Source: Boesenbergia rotunda (Eukaryota; Streptophyta; Magnoliopsida; Zingiberales; Zingiberaceae). From it: a DNA stretch of 64,000 nt. Every line of letters begins with the position of its first letter. Position 1 is the stretch's first letter. The position numbers and the translations under genes were made by a program. Positions 48,501 through 55,275 of this stretch are shown here, in pieces. The notes under the pieces are model-generated. The model searched no databases. It was not told where the DNA came from and saw only the letters and a program-made list of their open reading frames with translations. The stretch is taken from assembly GCA_024364735.1 (NCBI GenBank), contig JAGFNQ010000960.1, positions 550,441 through 614,440 of the forward strand. The letters run 5' to 3'.

Positions 48501-51500
48501 ATATTTGGATTAATTGGCCACTAAATTTTGGATCTATTTTTATAGGGCATACTGGGTCAAACTTGAGTCGGAAGTGGAACTGGATCGAATTATCAAGCTT
48601 ACGATTAATCCAGGCCGTCCGATTCAAAAGCGGCTAGATCTGAGCCATCCGGGACCATCTGAAGCAATCCGAGCTAGGGTTAGGGTTGATCAAGCACTCT
48701 GATCAAGATCTGAAGGTTTCATCCCAATCAGAGCTCAATCAACCGTTGGATCAAGCTCGAAGGGCTCTAGATCGTCCATTCAAAGATTTAGTTGATCTGG
48801 ATCATCCATTGCACATCTGGAGGATCCGAGCTACCACGAGGCAGATCCTGACCTCTGATCAACATCCTCAAAGTTTGGCTCAAATCAGAGCAAGATCAGC
48901 CGTTGGATTTCCTCAAATCAATATGAGCCGTCCAATGCTAATTACTTAAGGAAAATTCACCCGCAGCTTAGCCTCGTCGCGTCTTCACTGTTCTTCGTGT
49001 TCTTCAGCCGTTTTCATCGCTTTTGCAATTTTTTTCATCTAAGAAGGCGTGACCACCTCCATTCCATTCCTAGATCAAGATTTGAATCATGGGTGATAGT
49101 CTCCTTGAAGAATTCAGTTCCATTTGCGCCGGAACAGGGATTGTTTGAGGGTTTCGGCAATTCCTCAGTCCGATCACTTGCTTCTCATCCACAATCCATT
49201 TCCAAGCGTCTGAGCCACTTGTAGGGGTTCTCAGGTGAGCTCAGACGCTTCCCAAATCATCATCGCAGCTCCATCAGTTGAGATAGAGTGAATCGGATTG
49301 CAAATTCCAGCTAAGCGCAGATTTGAGCAGAGTCGACTTCAGAGATGATTTCCCACTGATTTGCTGAGCCTAGGGGTTCGAAGCCAGCTCTTGCTTGACG
49401 ACCAAGAAGATTTTGAGCTCGGGAAGGAATCGAGGAGTAGTTTTCCTTAGTTTAATTTCTGTTTTTAGCTGTAGTTTGCATTTCTGCCGAATTCTGTTCT
49501 AGATTTTCAGTTTTATCAGCTGTCTTAGTTTGTATTTCTGAATTGTTTGGTTTCATTAGGTTTTTAATCTTCGAGTTCAGTAATTTAGGAACTTGTTTAG
49601 TGATCAATTGAGTTAAATTTCAGTTCACTTTTGTTTAGTTTGCTGCGTGCCAAGTTGTGTTGCTGCGTGCCAAGCTGAATTACTGCTTATCAGAATTTTC
49701 AGTCCCATTTCACTAGTTTCTGTTAAGTAATTGCTAGTTAAGTTCCCTTGCACCTAGATTAGTTGCTCGAATTTGTTTTGCATTAGCTAGCTTAGCCTTT
49801 GATCCATTGCGGAAGAAAATTCTATAGCTAATCCTTTAATTTCTGCATCCTTAATTTCAGCACATCCGGTTTCTGATTTATTTTTGCTTCTCAAGTTCTG
49901 ATTTCAGTTTCAATTCCTTTACTGAATCTTGCTTAGTTCTTTCCTAATACCCTTGTTTCCCAATCGAACCAATCAGATTAAAAAGTTGAGTTGAAAGATC
50001 ACTCATTTCTTAATTTGGAGATAGTTTTTGGCACAAAGAGTCTTCCCTTGCGTGCCAACTGATTTGCACCTTTTTGCATCCGAATTTAACTTGTCTTTGT
50101 GGCATATGATTGTGTTTGAAATCAATAAGTTTGCACTCACTCATTTCTGAATTTTGTTGGCAGTAGTTGGCTTCCAAAAACATTGTAGCTAGTTGAGTTG
50201 AATTGTTTGTTTGATTTCTTAATTTCGCATGCTACTAATTGTTGCAAGTTTGTTCATTGTCGAAAACTGTCAGCCCTGTTTTTAATCAATTGCTCAGCCC
50301 TTGATTGCATTTCATATTATTTTTGTTTCTTTTTCCCAAACCTGTTTAGCTACCCTGGTAGAGCAAGTTCTCATGGAGTTTAATTTATAAATTGCATTTC
50401 CCTTGTTTAGTTTATTAGTTTAAGGTTGTTTTACTTTTTCATTGCACTTCCATTTTCGATTGCAACCCAAAACCAAATTTATCTTTGAAACCCAAAAATA
50501 CAGACGACACATAAACCAAGCTCGAATCAAACAAACTTCAACTAGTCCCGAGGAAAAATACGACCTGAGGCCCCTTTACTACATTTTCATATTTTGATTG
50601 TAAAAGGGTTTCCAGCATTTTATTCATATCTAAATTTGAGACTCACATTCGTGACAGTCTATTTTGGGTCCGTCAACCTTCCCTCTCCGTAGCAAGCCAA
50701 CAAACAACGCCCTCCGTCTGGACATCTCCTTTCCTCTCCGTAGCAAGTAACCCTTTGTCTCCTTCTCTCTCCTAGCAAGCCAGTAGGCAACACCCTCCCT
50801 CTGGACTATCTCCTTCCCTCTCTACAGCAAGCCAACAAGCAACGCCCTCTACCTAGACCGTCTCCTTCCCTGTCCGTAGTAAGCAGCAACCCTTCGTCTC
50901 CTTTTCTCTATAGCAAGCAACGCCCTCCGTCTGGATCATCTCCTTCCCTCAACGCAGCAAGAAATCTCCGTCTCCTTCCCTAACCGCAACAAGCTAGCAA
51001 GTCTATCTCCTTCCCTCTCCAAAGCAACGCCCTCCACATAGCAAGCAAGGAATTTTGCTCAAAGATAACCCTAATTTATTTTTGTGTTCAGCAAAAAAGA
51101 TGCAAGGCATCGACACGGCCGCTTGCATTGCCCGGCGAGGCAACGACCTAGTAGACTCCCAAGCAGCCACTACTCCACCAAGCAGCAACGCGACCCTATC
51201 TAGCCAAGCAGTGATGCACCCGGGATTTTCAATGTTTAAGTTTGGATTATTAGTTCATTTTATGTTTACTTTTATTAGGAAATCACTATATCTACAATGC
51301 TAAAGTTGTTTTAAAAGAAAAGATCCGGAACCAGAAGAACAAAATATTAGAGATTGGAGTTGAAGAATTTGATTTTTCATAACTACCGGTAGATCATAGA
51401 CTAAGGACTCCAGTTTATGCTTGTAATGCTAACATTAGGGATCATGTTCGAAGGATATATTTGCAATATGATTATGAGATTGAATGATAATCATTTTGTG

Positions 51501-54500
51501 GTGTTTTATGATTAGAAAATTTTATATTTTTTTCTTTATTAATTATATTATATTATCTCCTAACTAATATCTTTGCTCTGCCCCTAACAATAAGTGCAAT
51601 CCCAACTTTCTTTCAACTGTTCTTATTTATTATATTTTCATCTTTGTATATCTGCACATCCACCTTAACATCCCCTACTATATACTTATCTCTTCATATC
51701 CATACTATACCCAAGCTCTCACAAAAATATAGTGGCTCTTACCAAAACGTTGTAGTCGAGCCTAGCAACGCGTTCCTTCCAGAAAAGGACCTAGCATCAA
51801 AGGTTTGATGGATCCATACATAACATTTGTCTATGTTTCAATACTAGCTAGCAACCCAGCGCAACTTTCCTTTTTTATCTAGGCATGGGATCGGTTAGGG
51901 AAGAGTATTCACTATGGGTGGAGTTGAATACTACTAGTGCCTAAGTAAAATAATTATCGTCCATGGATAATTGAGAATTTGTATCCTTGTATCATCTAAA
52001 TTCTAAAGATTCCAATAACCTAATTTCACAATAGTATTGTCATGCAACTATATGTTATCCAAAATTGGAATTAAGATCAACCAAGTGTGGGCATATAACC
52101 AAAGCATCCACTCGAAAACATGAAAGGTTACTACACTAAAAATAAAATTATCATAGTTCATTTATTCAAAGTTGCTATAGAGTAAAGTCAGTGTCCTTGT
52201 TGATAAATAGAGTTCACATTCAGATCAATGCAAGAGTACTTGTCTCAGTGTTGTAAAAAGCGGGCTAGGCGGCCACCTCGGCACCAATCAGCCCCCCGCC
52301 GCTCCGCACAAGTGTGAGTCGCTGTGTTTATGGCGGTGGCGCCTAGGCGGCCTGGGCATTTGCAATTTGTTTTTTAACGTTTTGACAATAAATCGGTTTT
52401 TTTAGAATTTTTGGAATAAAGAAGGTGAGAAGAAATTAGGGCACGCAGTCCAAGCCCTCGCGCAATGCCACCGTGCGTCTCCTCGCCGGCTCGCCGTACT
52501 TTCTAGAATAGGTATCTATTTTTTGTTCTTTGAATTTTTATTTTGTTAGTCTTATCTTATATTATAGGCTACTCATTGACACTCTCTAATCCTGTTATCA
52601 TTTGCACTATTCATGAAATATTTGATATCCTAAAATTCCAATGGCATCCTTGGAGTTTTTGTCCGGAAAACAGTGAAAACCCCTAGGCCCCCGCCTAGGC
52701 GCTAGGCGGTAGTCCTCCGCCCGACTACCGCCTAGCAATTTTTACAACCATGACTCGTCTTATTTGAAGATTCAACTTATTTAAAGGACGTCATAATATT
52801 CAACCTTCTTATTAAAATTCTATCAAAAATGATAAAGAAATAGTGGCATCCAAAGTTGTGACATGAACAACTAAAAATATAGCCTATCCACTAGAAAGCT
52901 CAAAAAGTAAATGAGCTAAATACTAAATCTATAGAAGAGCACAAGGGAGGTTTTCTGATCAGTTTCCTCTTTTGATTCCTTCAACTAATTGCTATGTGTC
53001 CACAATGAGCAAATTACCATGAGAATTGTTTATGTTGCAGGATGCATGAATTTTGGCTCATAAACGATTAAGATTAAAATTGAATGGCAATGCTTAACTT
53101 CACAGGATCGGTGCTAGACTACCACCAAGCAAGTTAAAAGATCAAGGATAAAATTTTGAACACATTTGATTGAGTCATTACCATAATCCTTCCCTTAACA
53201 GGACTAGAAAAAGTTAATTAGAAAGGTTTAAGATAACATATCTTACTTCCTTGGATGTTCGTTCATGTTGAACTTCATTGGCTAACCACTTATGTTAAAA
53301 TAATTAGCAAATAGGTTAATTTATATATTTTTATTGTTAACACCCCCCCTTCTTGTGTGGGTGACAAATGGTTCACTTGATTGTCCCAATCCCAACACAT
53401 GACTTAATTAGATTTTTTTTGTAACATAAGAAAGATTTTAATATTTAATCTCTTGCTCTGATACTATGTTAAAGTTAATTGACAAACCATTTACTTCTAA
53501 AACTCGAACAGTAGGGAATATTCCAATTTATATTTTTATATTCATAACAAAAACCACGCATAAAAAAAGAATAGTGGGTTCATAAACTATTACTACAACT
53601 AAACACAGATAGGATGGAATCTTCTTAGAGGTGAATGCTTAATAACTCCATACAATTGATACAGCCTCACATGTTCTTCCAGAATCATATAAGTGATGGT
53701 ATTATCTCACTGTAGAAGAGAACATGCACAAAGTTTTGACTAAATGTTCTCTGTTTTTGTTATCTCTTTCCTCAAATATAATGAAGTCTTATTTTATTCT
53801 TTTTGGGACACCAAGCTAAGATCATTCAAAATTTTCAAAGGCTCCTGCTTTTGCACATTTACTTACACTTATCAGCATGGATAACAAGAATATCTTGTAA
53901 GTAGTGGCTATAATAGTGTCCAAAAACAACATTCCTTCGACTGCATAAGGAAATTTCAGTGAATGCTGATATCTGATACAAAAATTCCTACTGCAAAAGG
54001 ACCCTATGAAAAAATCTTCATATTTAGAGAACAGATTTTATAGGCATGACACACTGACAACATAATTAAAGCTTTAAAAGAATAACATAAACTAACCATT
54101 GAGATGGCTTCATCAGCATCATCCTTGTTTCGACCTGCCACACGGCCTCTAAGTGAATCCAAAACATCCCTAAGTTTCTTTAGAAGAACATGCCTATCCA
54201 AGGAAGCCACTTCTCTCCATTTTGCCTGAAAACCATGCATAATTTCAAATATCAATATTTGTAAAGATATACCAAACAATGGCAGGCGACTAAGAAAACA
54301 AGAAAATTCACAAACTATTAAGTCAGCAGATAATCAGGATATTATTCAAAAAAAAAAAACAGTTCGTAGCTGTTACCATCGCCAAAGGGAATGATACCTC
54401 ATTTGACAACTTGGAAGCTTCGGACAACCCCTGTTCAAATCTCTTGGTGAGGTCCCTCACTGAGAGTCGTTTTTTCTGCTCCAGCAATTCCGATGTCTCC

Positions 54501-54670
54501 TTTGCTACAATCTCCCTCAGAGAAGGCATTTCAGTACTTTCCTGCTCTACAGTAATGCTGTTGTCTCCGATGTCATAGGCTTGGCTAAAAACAAAATTGA
54601 CATCGGATGAAACCATTTTCATAGCTTCCTTCTGCTTTGGATCCCCAAATTCACCAGCAACCCTCGTCAT
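15563..54670 (-). CDS. SCAB1: SCAB1-type plant actin-binding protein, 12 coding exons, intact
   Basis: The spliced product has 487 residues (Arabidopsis SCAB1: 496). Exons on the minus strand are 54670-54398, 54225-54097, 21252-21160, 20540-20400, 19738-19670, 19472-19389, 18063-17886, 17488-17372, 16870-16812, 16406-16272, 15856-15707 and 15598-15563. Every intron is GT-AG, all phases join and there are no internal stops. In the family, an N-terminal actin-binding part and coiled coils mediate dimerisation and F-actin bundling, followed by an Ig-like and a PH-like domain. Here the coiled coil spans about residues 48-262 (KKLRDVLDSLRGRVAGRNKDD, LTQREGEL, LHQPSRVMDMEHEL), the Ig-like part about 268-365 (IQWYRMLPGG, YAPEPYDVGR) and the PH-like part about 366-487 (GVRGGGNAAARALLW, RERNAAIMLARRFA). 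The protein is known to stabilise actin filaments and affect stomatal closure. Intron 2 is 32,844 bp and full of transposons. The start matches the family's MTR beginning. Confidence 0.93.
15707..15856 (-). CDS. SCAB1: SCAB1 coding exon 11
   Basis: Residues 427-476, with LCGVRGGGNAAARALLW and ERERNAAIMLARRFA, the most conserved C-terminal block. It ends at a GTAAGA donor. Reading through instead would add only six residues before a stop. Confidence 0.92.
16272..16406 (-). CDS. SCAB1: SCAB1 coding exon 10
   Basis: Residues 382-426, 45 codons, including HVLHVGKMKIKLRKG of the PH-like domain. The donor is GTAACC. Confidence 0.92.
16407..16811 (-). other. SCAB1 intron between exons 9 and 10
   Basis: 405 bases of AT-rich intron, with no gene seen. 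Nearby introns of similar size (15857-16271, 16871-17371 and 17489-17885) likewise hold nothing recognisable. Confidence 0.8.
16812..16870 (-). CDS. SCAB1: SCAB1 coding exon 9
   Basis: 59 bases. It completes the split codon and encodes AGLGDHVENLLRKPDTEFN, the link into the PH-like domain. The acceptor is CAG and the donor is GTATGA. Confidence 0.9.
17372..17488 (-). CDS. SCAB1: SCAB1 coding exon 8
   Basis: It completes the split Gly codon from exon 7 and encodes ATKPVYAPEPYDVGRLLQAE and the end of the Ig-like domain. It leaves in phase 1 at donor GTTGGA. Confidence 0.92.
17886..18063 (-). CDS. SCAB1: SCAB1 coding exon 7
   Basis: Residues 264-322 plus one base. It ends the coil and begins the Ig-like domain (RVEENISDTYQLEG, SLGSCLCIVP, HIQWYRMLPGGNKEL). 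It closes in phase 1 at a strong GTAAGT donor. Confidence 0.93.
18064..19388 (-). other. SCAB1 intron between exons 6 and 7
   Basis: 1,325 bases. It includes an (AT)n microsatellite near 18884-18902, a pyrimidine-rich stretch near 18985-19075 and reiterated TACCA/TTTGGT phrases at 18620-18760 that look like an old repeat. No gene was identified. Confidence 0.75.
19389..19472 (-). CDS. SCAB1: SCAB1 coding exon 6
   Basis: Residues 236-263, beginning VMDMEHELQALRAQL, in phase 0. The acceptor is TAG and the donor is GTTTTT. Confidence 0.9.
19670..19738 (-). CDS. SCAB1: SCAB1 coding exon 5
   Basis: Residues 213-235, including KKEVQEARRIKMLHQPSR, a highly conserved family signature. The acceptor is CAG and the donor is GTATAT. 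Confidence 0.92.
19739..21159 (-). other. SCAB1 introns flanking exon 4
   Basis: Two introns (19739-20399 and 20541-21159) of ordinary AT-rich sequence with no recognisable gene or element. Confidence 0.75.
20400..20540 (-). CDS. SCAB1: SCAB1 coding exon 4
   Basis: Residues 166-212, including EDAKRVVEEERALAHAEIEK. The donor chosen, GTTCAT, is weak. A stronger GTAGAA donor lies six bases further on and would add two in-frame residues (exon end 20394). Confidence 0.88.
21160..21252 (-). CDS. SCAB1: SCAB1 coding exon 3, beyond the giant intron
   Basis: Residues 135-165, 31 codons (VEVLAVQLTQREGEL...). It directly continues the coiled coil that ends exon 2 some 32.8 kb away. The acceptor is TAG at 21255-21253 and the donor is GTAATG. 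Confidence 0.92.
21256..22884. other. Distal part of giant intron, old repeats
   Basis: There is no gene here. Two diverged direct repeats appear at about 21990-22200 and 22530-22770, with a shared order of phrases (TTGATTGAGT, AAAGGA.CCT.AATT.CCCC, TTAATTAAT.TTTTGCC, GTGCAAGATT). They may be an old LTR pair or a duplicated fragment. Confidence 0.4.
22888..23103. mobile_element. Tourist-like (PIF/Harbinger) MITE
   Basis: A 216-bp element with terminal inverted repeats GGGGACGCTTGGTA and TACCAAGCACCCCC, flanked on both sides by TTA (22885-22887 and 23104-23106). TTA target duplication and the G-rich terminus ending in CTTGG are typical of Tourist-like MITEs. There is no coding capacity. Confidence 0.85.
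23107..24444. other. Giant-intron sequence with old repeat debris
   Basis: There is no gene. At 23690 a GCTAGAGGGGGGTGAATAG phrase occurs, the same style as the LTR ends at 24445 and 25280, suggesting another member of that element group. Its limits are not clear. Confidence 0.4.
25280..26444 (-). repeat. 3' LTR of the minus-strand LTR element
   Basis: A complete LTR, TGTTG...CAACA. Read on the minus strand, several CAGTCGACTG palindromes (about 25740-25860) precede a TATTTAAAG box at about 25620-25628, an arrangement expected for U3 elements upstream of a core promoter. The long frames here are repeat translations, not genes. Confidence 0.7.
26445..26460 (-). promoter_or_regulatory. Polypurine tract of the minus-strand LTR element
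   Basis: On the minus strand, TTAAAAAGGGGGAGAT abuts the first base of the 3' LTR, as expected of the plus-strand primer. It fixes the orientation of the element. Confidence 0.7.
26611..26790. repeat. 30-bp tandem repeat, six copies
   Basis: Units of about 30 bases read CACACCTAACCCTCCAAGTT followed by AGGACTTTTC, with small differences. They lie in the internal region of the minus-strand LTR element and have no coding potential. Confidence 0.85.
27556..28635 (-). repeat. 5' LTR of the minus-strand LTR element, inner end missing
   Basis: It matches 25319-26444 but lacks the counterpart of 25280-25318. It carries several small deletions and also fewer of the GTCGACTG palindromes. It ends CAACA next to the GGTTT duplication. 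Confidence 0.7.
28955..29110. repeat. Short reiterated CTTCACTCACYAGG motif
   Basis: GGCTTCACTCACCAGGACTT-like phrases recur about every 20-40 bases in alternating forms. They are in the older LTR and are non-coding. Confidence 0.6.
29893..32208. other. Giant-intron sequence, probably internal region of older LTR element
   Basis: AT-rich. No open frame resembles gag or pol on either strand. The phrase AATTATTGCTCCCCTTAAT occurs twice near 30040-30130. Confidence 0.4.
32209..32740. mobile_element. MITE-like element with imperfect inverted ends
   Basis: The left end (AGGGCTTCCAGACTGGTG) and the reverse complement of the right end (AAGAGCATCCACATTGGTG) are related. Both lead inward to GTTATAACA motifs near 32242 and 32711. 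The interior is AT-rich and non-coding. No clear target duplication was found, so the superfamily is not assigned. Confidence 0.45.
32741..33692. other. Giant-intron sequence before the Athila-like element
   Basis: There is no gene. It includes a 115-bp relative of 29775-29890 (at 33195-33310) and, from 33636, a pyrimidine-rich CTCCTTTCCCTCTCCGTAG stretch. That stretch continues on the other side of the Athila-like insertion at 50681, marking the original target DNA. Confidence 0.5.
33698..36025 (+). repeat. 5' LTR of Athila-like element
   Basis: 2,328 bases, starting TGATAGATAC and ending GGTCCGTCA. Compared with the 3' LTR it has about 25 extra bases near 33877 and a 3-base deletion near 34870. 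The open frames inside (for example near 33928-34302) occur in both LTRs, lack domains and are not considered genes. Confidence 0.95.
36032..36049 (+). promoter_or_regulatory. Primer-binding site, tRNA-Asp type
   Basis: TGGCGCCGTTGCCGGGGA begins six bases after the LTR and is complementary to the 3' end of plant tRNA-Asp. This is the usual primer for Athila-like elements. Confidence 0.88.
36194..40753 (+). pseudogene. Athila-like gag-pol (Gag, protease, RT, RNase H), ends at premature stop
   Basis: Start at MTRSSSGDLEEF (36194); an upstream in-frame Met at 36149 leads into hydrophobic leader-like sequence and is less likely. Domains in order: Gag core (LTGAAKDWFYYLP at about 36590, then FLEKYFP); zinc knuckle CX2CX4HX4C (about 37150-37190); a Gln/Asn/Phe-rich stretch (about 37280-37970); a retropepsin with DLGASINVM (about 38657); a reverse transcriptase with MPFGLCNAPGTFQRC and FMDD at about 40047-40058; and an RNase H with CDAS and TTEKELLAIVFAL. 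The frame ends at TAG 40751-40753, where the later copies of the same segment have TGG, so the stop is a G-to-A mutation. About 1,519 codons are otherwise open. Confidence 0.9.
40521..41576 (+). repeat. RNase H-integrase tandem unit 1
   Basis: It runs from TTTTAGCACAGAGGG inside RNase H to TTTCTGCAGG inside the integrase core. It has 1,056 bases, including a 105-base internal duplication (41472-41576) and an extra T near 41114. Stops at 40751-40753 and 41036-41038 both replace Trp codons present in other units. Confidence 0.92.
41577..42630 (+). repeat. RNase H-integrase tandem unit 2
   Basis: 1,054 bases, nearly identical to unit 1. It has the same 105-base internal duplication (42526-42630). 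Its own lesions are TAG at 42239-42241 and one A missing near 42335. The junction with unit 1 creates an in-frame stop directly after FCRF. Confidence 0.92.
42631..43580 (+). repeat. RNase H-integrase tandem unit 3
   Basis: 950 bases without the 105-base internal duplication. Its private lesion is TAG at 43254-43256, where the others read CCCCAG. It also has single substitutions, such as a His for Tyr codon near 43060. Confidence 0.92.
43581..44530 (+). repeat. RNase H-integrase tandem unit 4, joined to rest of integrase
   Basis: 950 bases and the only unit with an uninterrupted frame. It encodes the RNase H tail (DRFRSYLL), the connection region (LLQEFDLEIRDRSGKENLVA), the integrase zinc region (H-H and CDRCQ) and the first catalytic Asp (WGIDFMGPFP). 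Beyond 44530 the sequence continues into the remaining integrase, so this is the original right-hand end of the amplified segment. Confidence 0.92.
44531..45270 (+). pseudogene. Athila-like integrase, C-terminal part
   Basis: A frameshift at about 44538 separates it from unit 4. The second catalytic Asp (SDQGSHF, about 44560) and the Glu (NGQAEISNKEI) are both visible. The C-terminal region follows, with FQIGDKVLLYKSRLKLIKGK and RWDGPF, and a stop at 45268-45270. In an active element this domain inserts the DNA copy into the chromosome. Confidence 0.88.
45889..45903 (+). promoter_or_regulatory. Internal polypurine-tract-like motif
   Basis: AAGTGTGGGGGAGTG closely resembles the true polypurine tract (AAGTGTGAGGGAGT, 48354-48367). 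It lies about 620 bases after pol and about 2.5 kb upstream of the LTR. It could be an additional plus-strand priming site or the scar of an acquired segment. Confidence 0.5.
48354..48367 (+). promoter_or_regulatory. Polypurine tract of Athila-like element
   Basis: AAGTGTGAGGGAGT directly abuts the TG of the 3' LTR, the expected place for the plus-strand primer. Confidence 0.75.
48368..50675 (+). repeat. 3' LTR of Athila-like element
   Basis: 2,308 bases, about 99 percent identical to the 5' LTR by eye, with the same termini. The ACCTT target duplication follows at 50676-50680. Confidence 0.95.
50681..51040. repeat. Degenerate CTCCTTCCCTCTCCGTAGCAAG repeats
   Basis: Irregular reiteration of CTCCTTCCCTCTCC and GTAGCAAGC with variants of CAACGCCCTCCGTCTGGA. 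The same sequence lies left of the Athila-like element (33636-33692), so the element inserted inside this repeat. Confidence 0.65.
51041..52249. other. Giant-intron sequence, no gene seen
   Basis: AT-rich with scattered remnants. Around 51330-51490 short coding-like phrases occur without an open frame, possibly a decayed transposase piece. No element ends were identified. Confidence 0.45.
52250..52748. mobile_element. MITE-like element with GTTGTAAAAA...CTAGGCGG termini
   Basis: The left end GTTGTAAAAAGCGGGCTAGG and the reverse complement of the right end, GTTGTAAAAATTGCTAGG, form imperfect inverted repeats. Many GCCTAGGCG motifs lie just inside both ends. It is 499 bp and non-coding. A target duplication could not be made out, so the superfamily (hAT-like is possible) is open. 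Confidence 0.6.
52749..54096. other. Proximal part of the giant intron
   Basis: There is no gene. At 53330-53540 the phrases TAACACCCCCCCTTCTTGTGTGG and CTCTTGCTCTGATACTATGT are typical of a common degenerate plant repeat. The part next to exon 2 is ordinary AT-rich intron. Confidence 0.5.
54097..54225 (-). CDS. SCAB1: SCAB1 coding exon 2
   Basis: Residues 92-134, 43 codons in phase 0, including HVLLKKLRD and GRVAGRNKDDADEAI. The donor GTTAGT at 54096-54091 opens the giant intron. Confidence 0.93.
54398..54670 (-). CDS. SCAB1: SCAB1 coding exon 1
   Basis: Residues 1-91. ATG is at 54668-54670 and the donor is GTATCA at 54397-54392. It encodes MTRVAGEFGD, the conserved REIVAKETSELLEQKKRLSV block and the start of the first helix. 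Confidence 0.93.
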
Positions 54671-55262
54671 CAGTGCAAAATTCTGGTGCTCTGCTCACCA
54701 AAATAACGTAGAAAAAATACTTAAATACTTCACTTTCTTATTGGCTTCTTAACTTGCAGATTTCCTAATAACCTAACTCCGTTCCGTGCATCAAAACAAA
54801 ATACAGTAGAACACAAAAGGTTATCTTTTTCAAAAGTCAAAGTCCATTTGGTGAGAAATGAAACGCTAAAACCCCATTGCTCTCCGAAAACCGAAAATAA
54901 TCGTCATATGGAGAAGAAAATGGACCGAACAAAGCATAATTCAAAAATAATCGATTTCAAATAAAGTCAAAAAGCGAATTCGACACCAAGAAAACTACAA
55001 AGGACGCAGATTACTTACATCCTCAACAGAAAAGCTTCTCGATCGCTACTAAAACTAACCAACCATCAAAAAAAAAATCGAATCAAACACGAATTCGCAA
55101 GCAAAAGAAGTAACACGGACTTCGCTTCAAAGGGCAACAAAGGAATGACACAAAACCTACCTCCTCCGCATTAAATTCTACGCTCCTCGGTCGTTGTTGC
55201 AGGCTGAGAGGGCGGCGTGAAGCGAAGAGTTCAAAGGGAAGTAAGACAAAGGGAAAGGAGAG
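54671..55262 (-). other. SCAB1: SCAB1 5' UTR with probable intron
   Basis: On the minus strand, GAGGAG followed by GTAGGTTTTG gives a donor at 55160. GAGCAG at 54696-54691 gives an acceptor 20 bases before the ATG. The intron would be 54691-55160. The outer UTR exon (from 55161 to about 55240) is pyrimidine- and GC-rich, like a plant 5' UTR. An AATAATATAGC stretch near 55265-55275 may act as the TATA region. RNA evidence is not available here. Confidence 0.5.
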
Positions 55263-55275
55263 AGCTATATTATTT

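Larger units (their letters stand above)
33698..50675 (+). mobile_element. Athila-like Ty3/gypsy retrotransposon, 17 kb, young
   Basis: The LTRs are at 33698-36025 and 48368-50675 (TG...CA). ACCTT directly repeats at 33693-33697 and 50676-50680, a perfect target duplication. A tRNA-Asp-type primer site follows the 5' LTR (36032-36049), then one gag-pol gene, a tandemly amplified RNase H-integrase segment, and a 3.1-kb non-coding region ending at a polypurine tract (48354-48367). By eye the LTRs differ at about 26 positions in 2.3 kb plus a few indels, so insertion is recent. It lies in the giant intron of SCAB1 in the opposite orientation. Confidence 0.95.
21253..54096 (-). other. 32.8-kb SCAB1 intron loaded with transposons
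   Basis: It begins with GTTAGT (54096-54091) and ends with TTGTAG (21258-21253). The exons on both sides join in phase 0 into the middle of one conserved coiled coil, so they belong to one transcript. At least six mobile elements or MITE-like repeats lie inside and the largest is the 17-kb Athila-like element. The mobile elements explain well over half of the intron's length. Confidence 0.88.
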
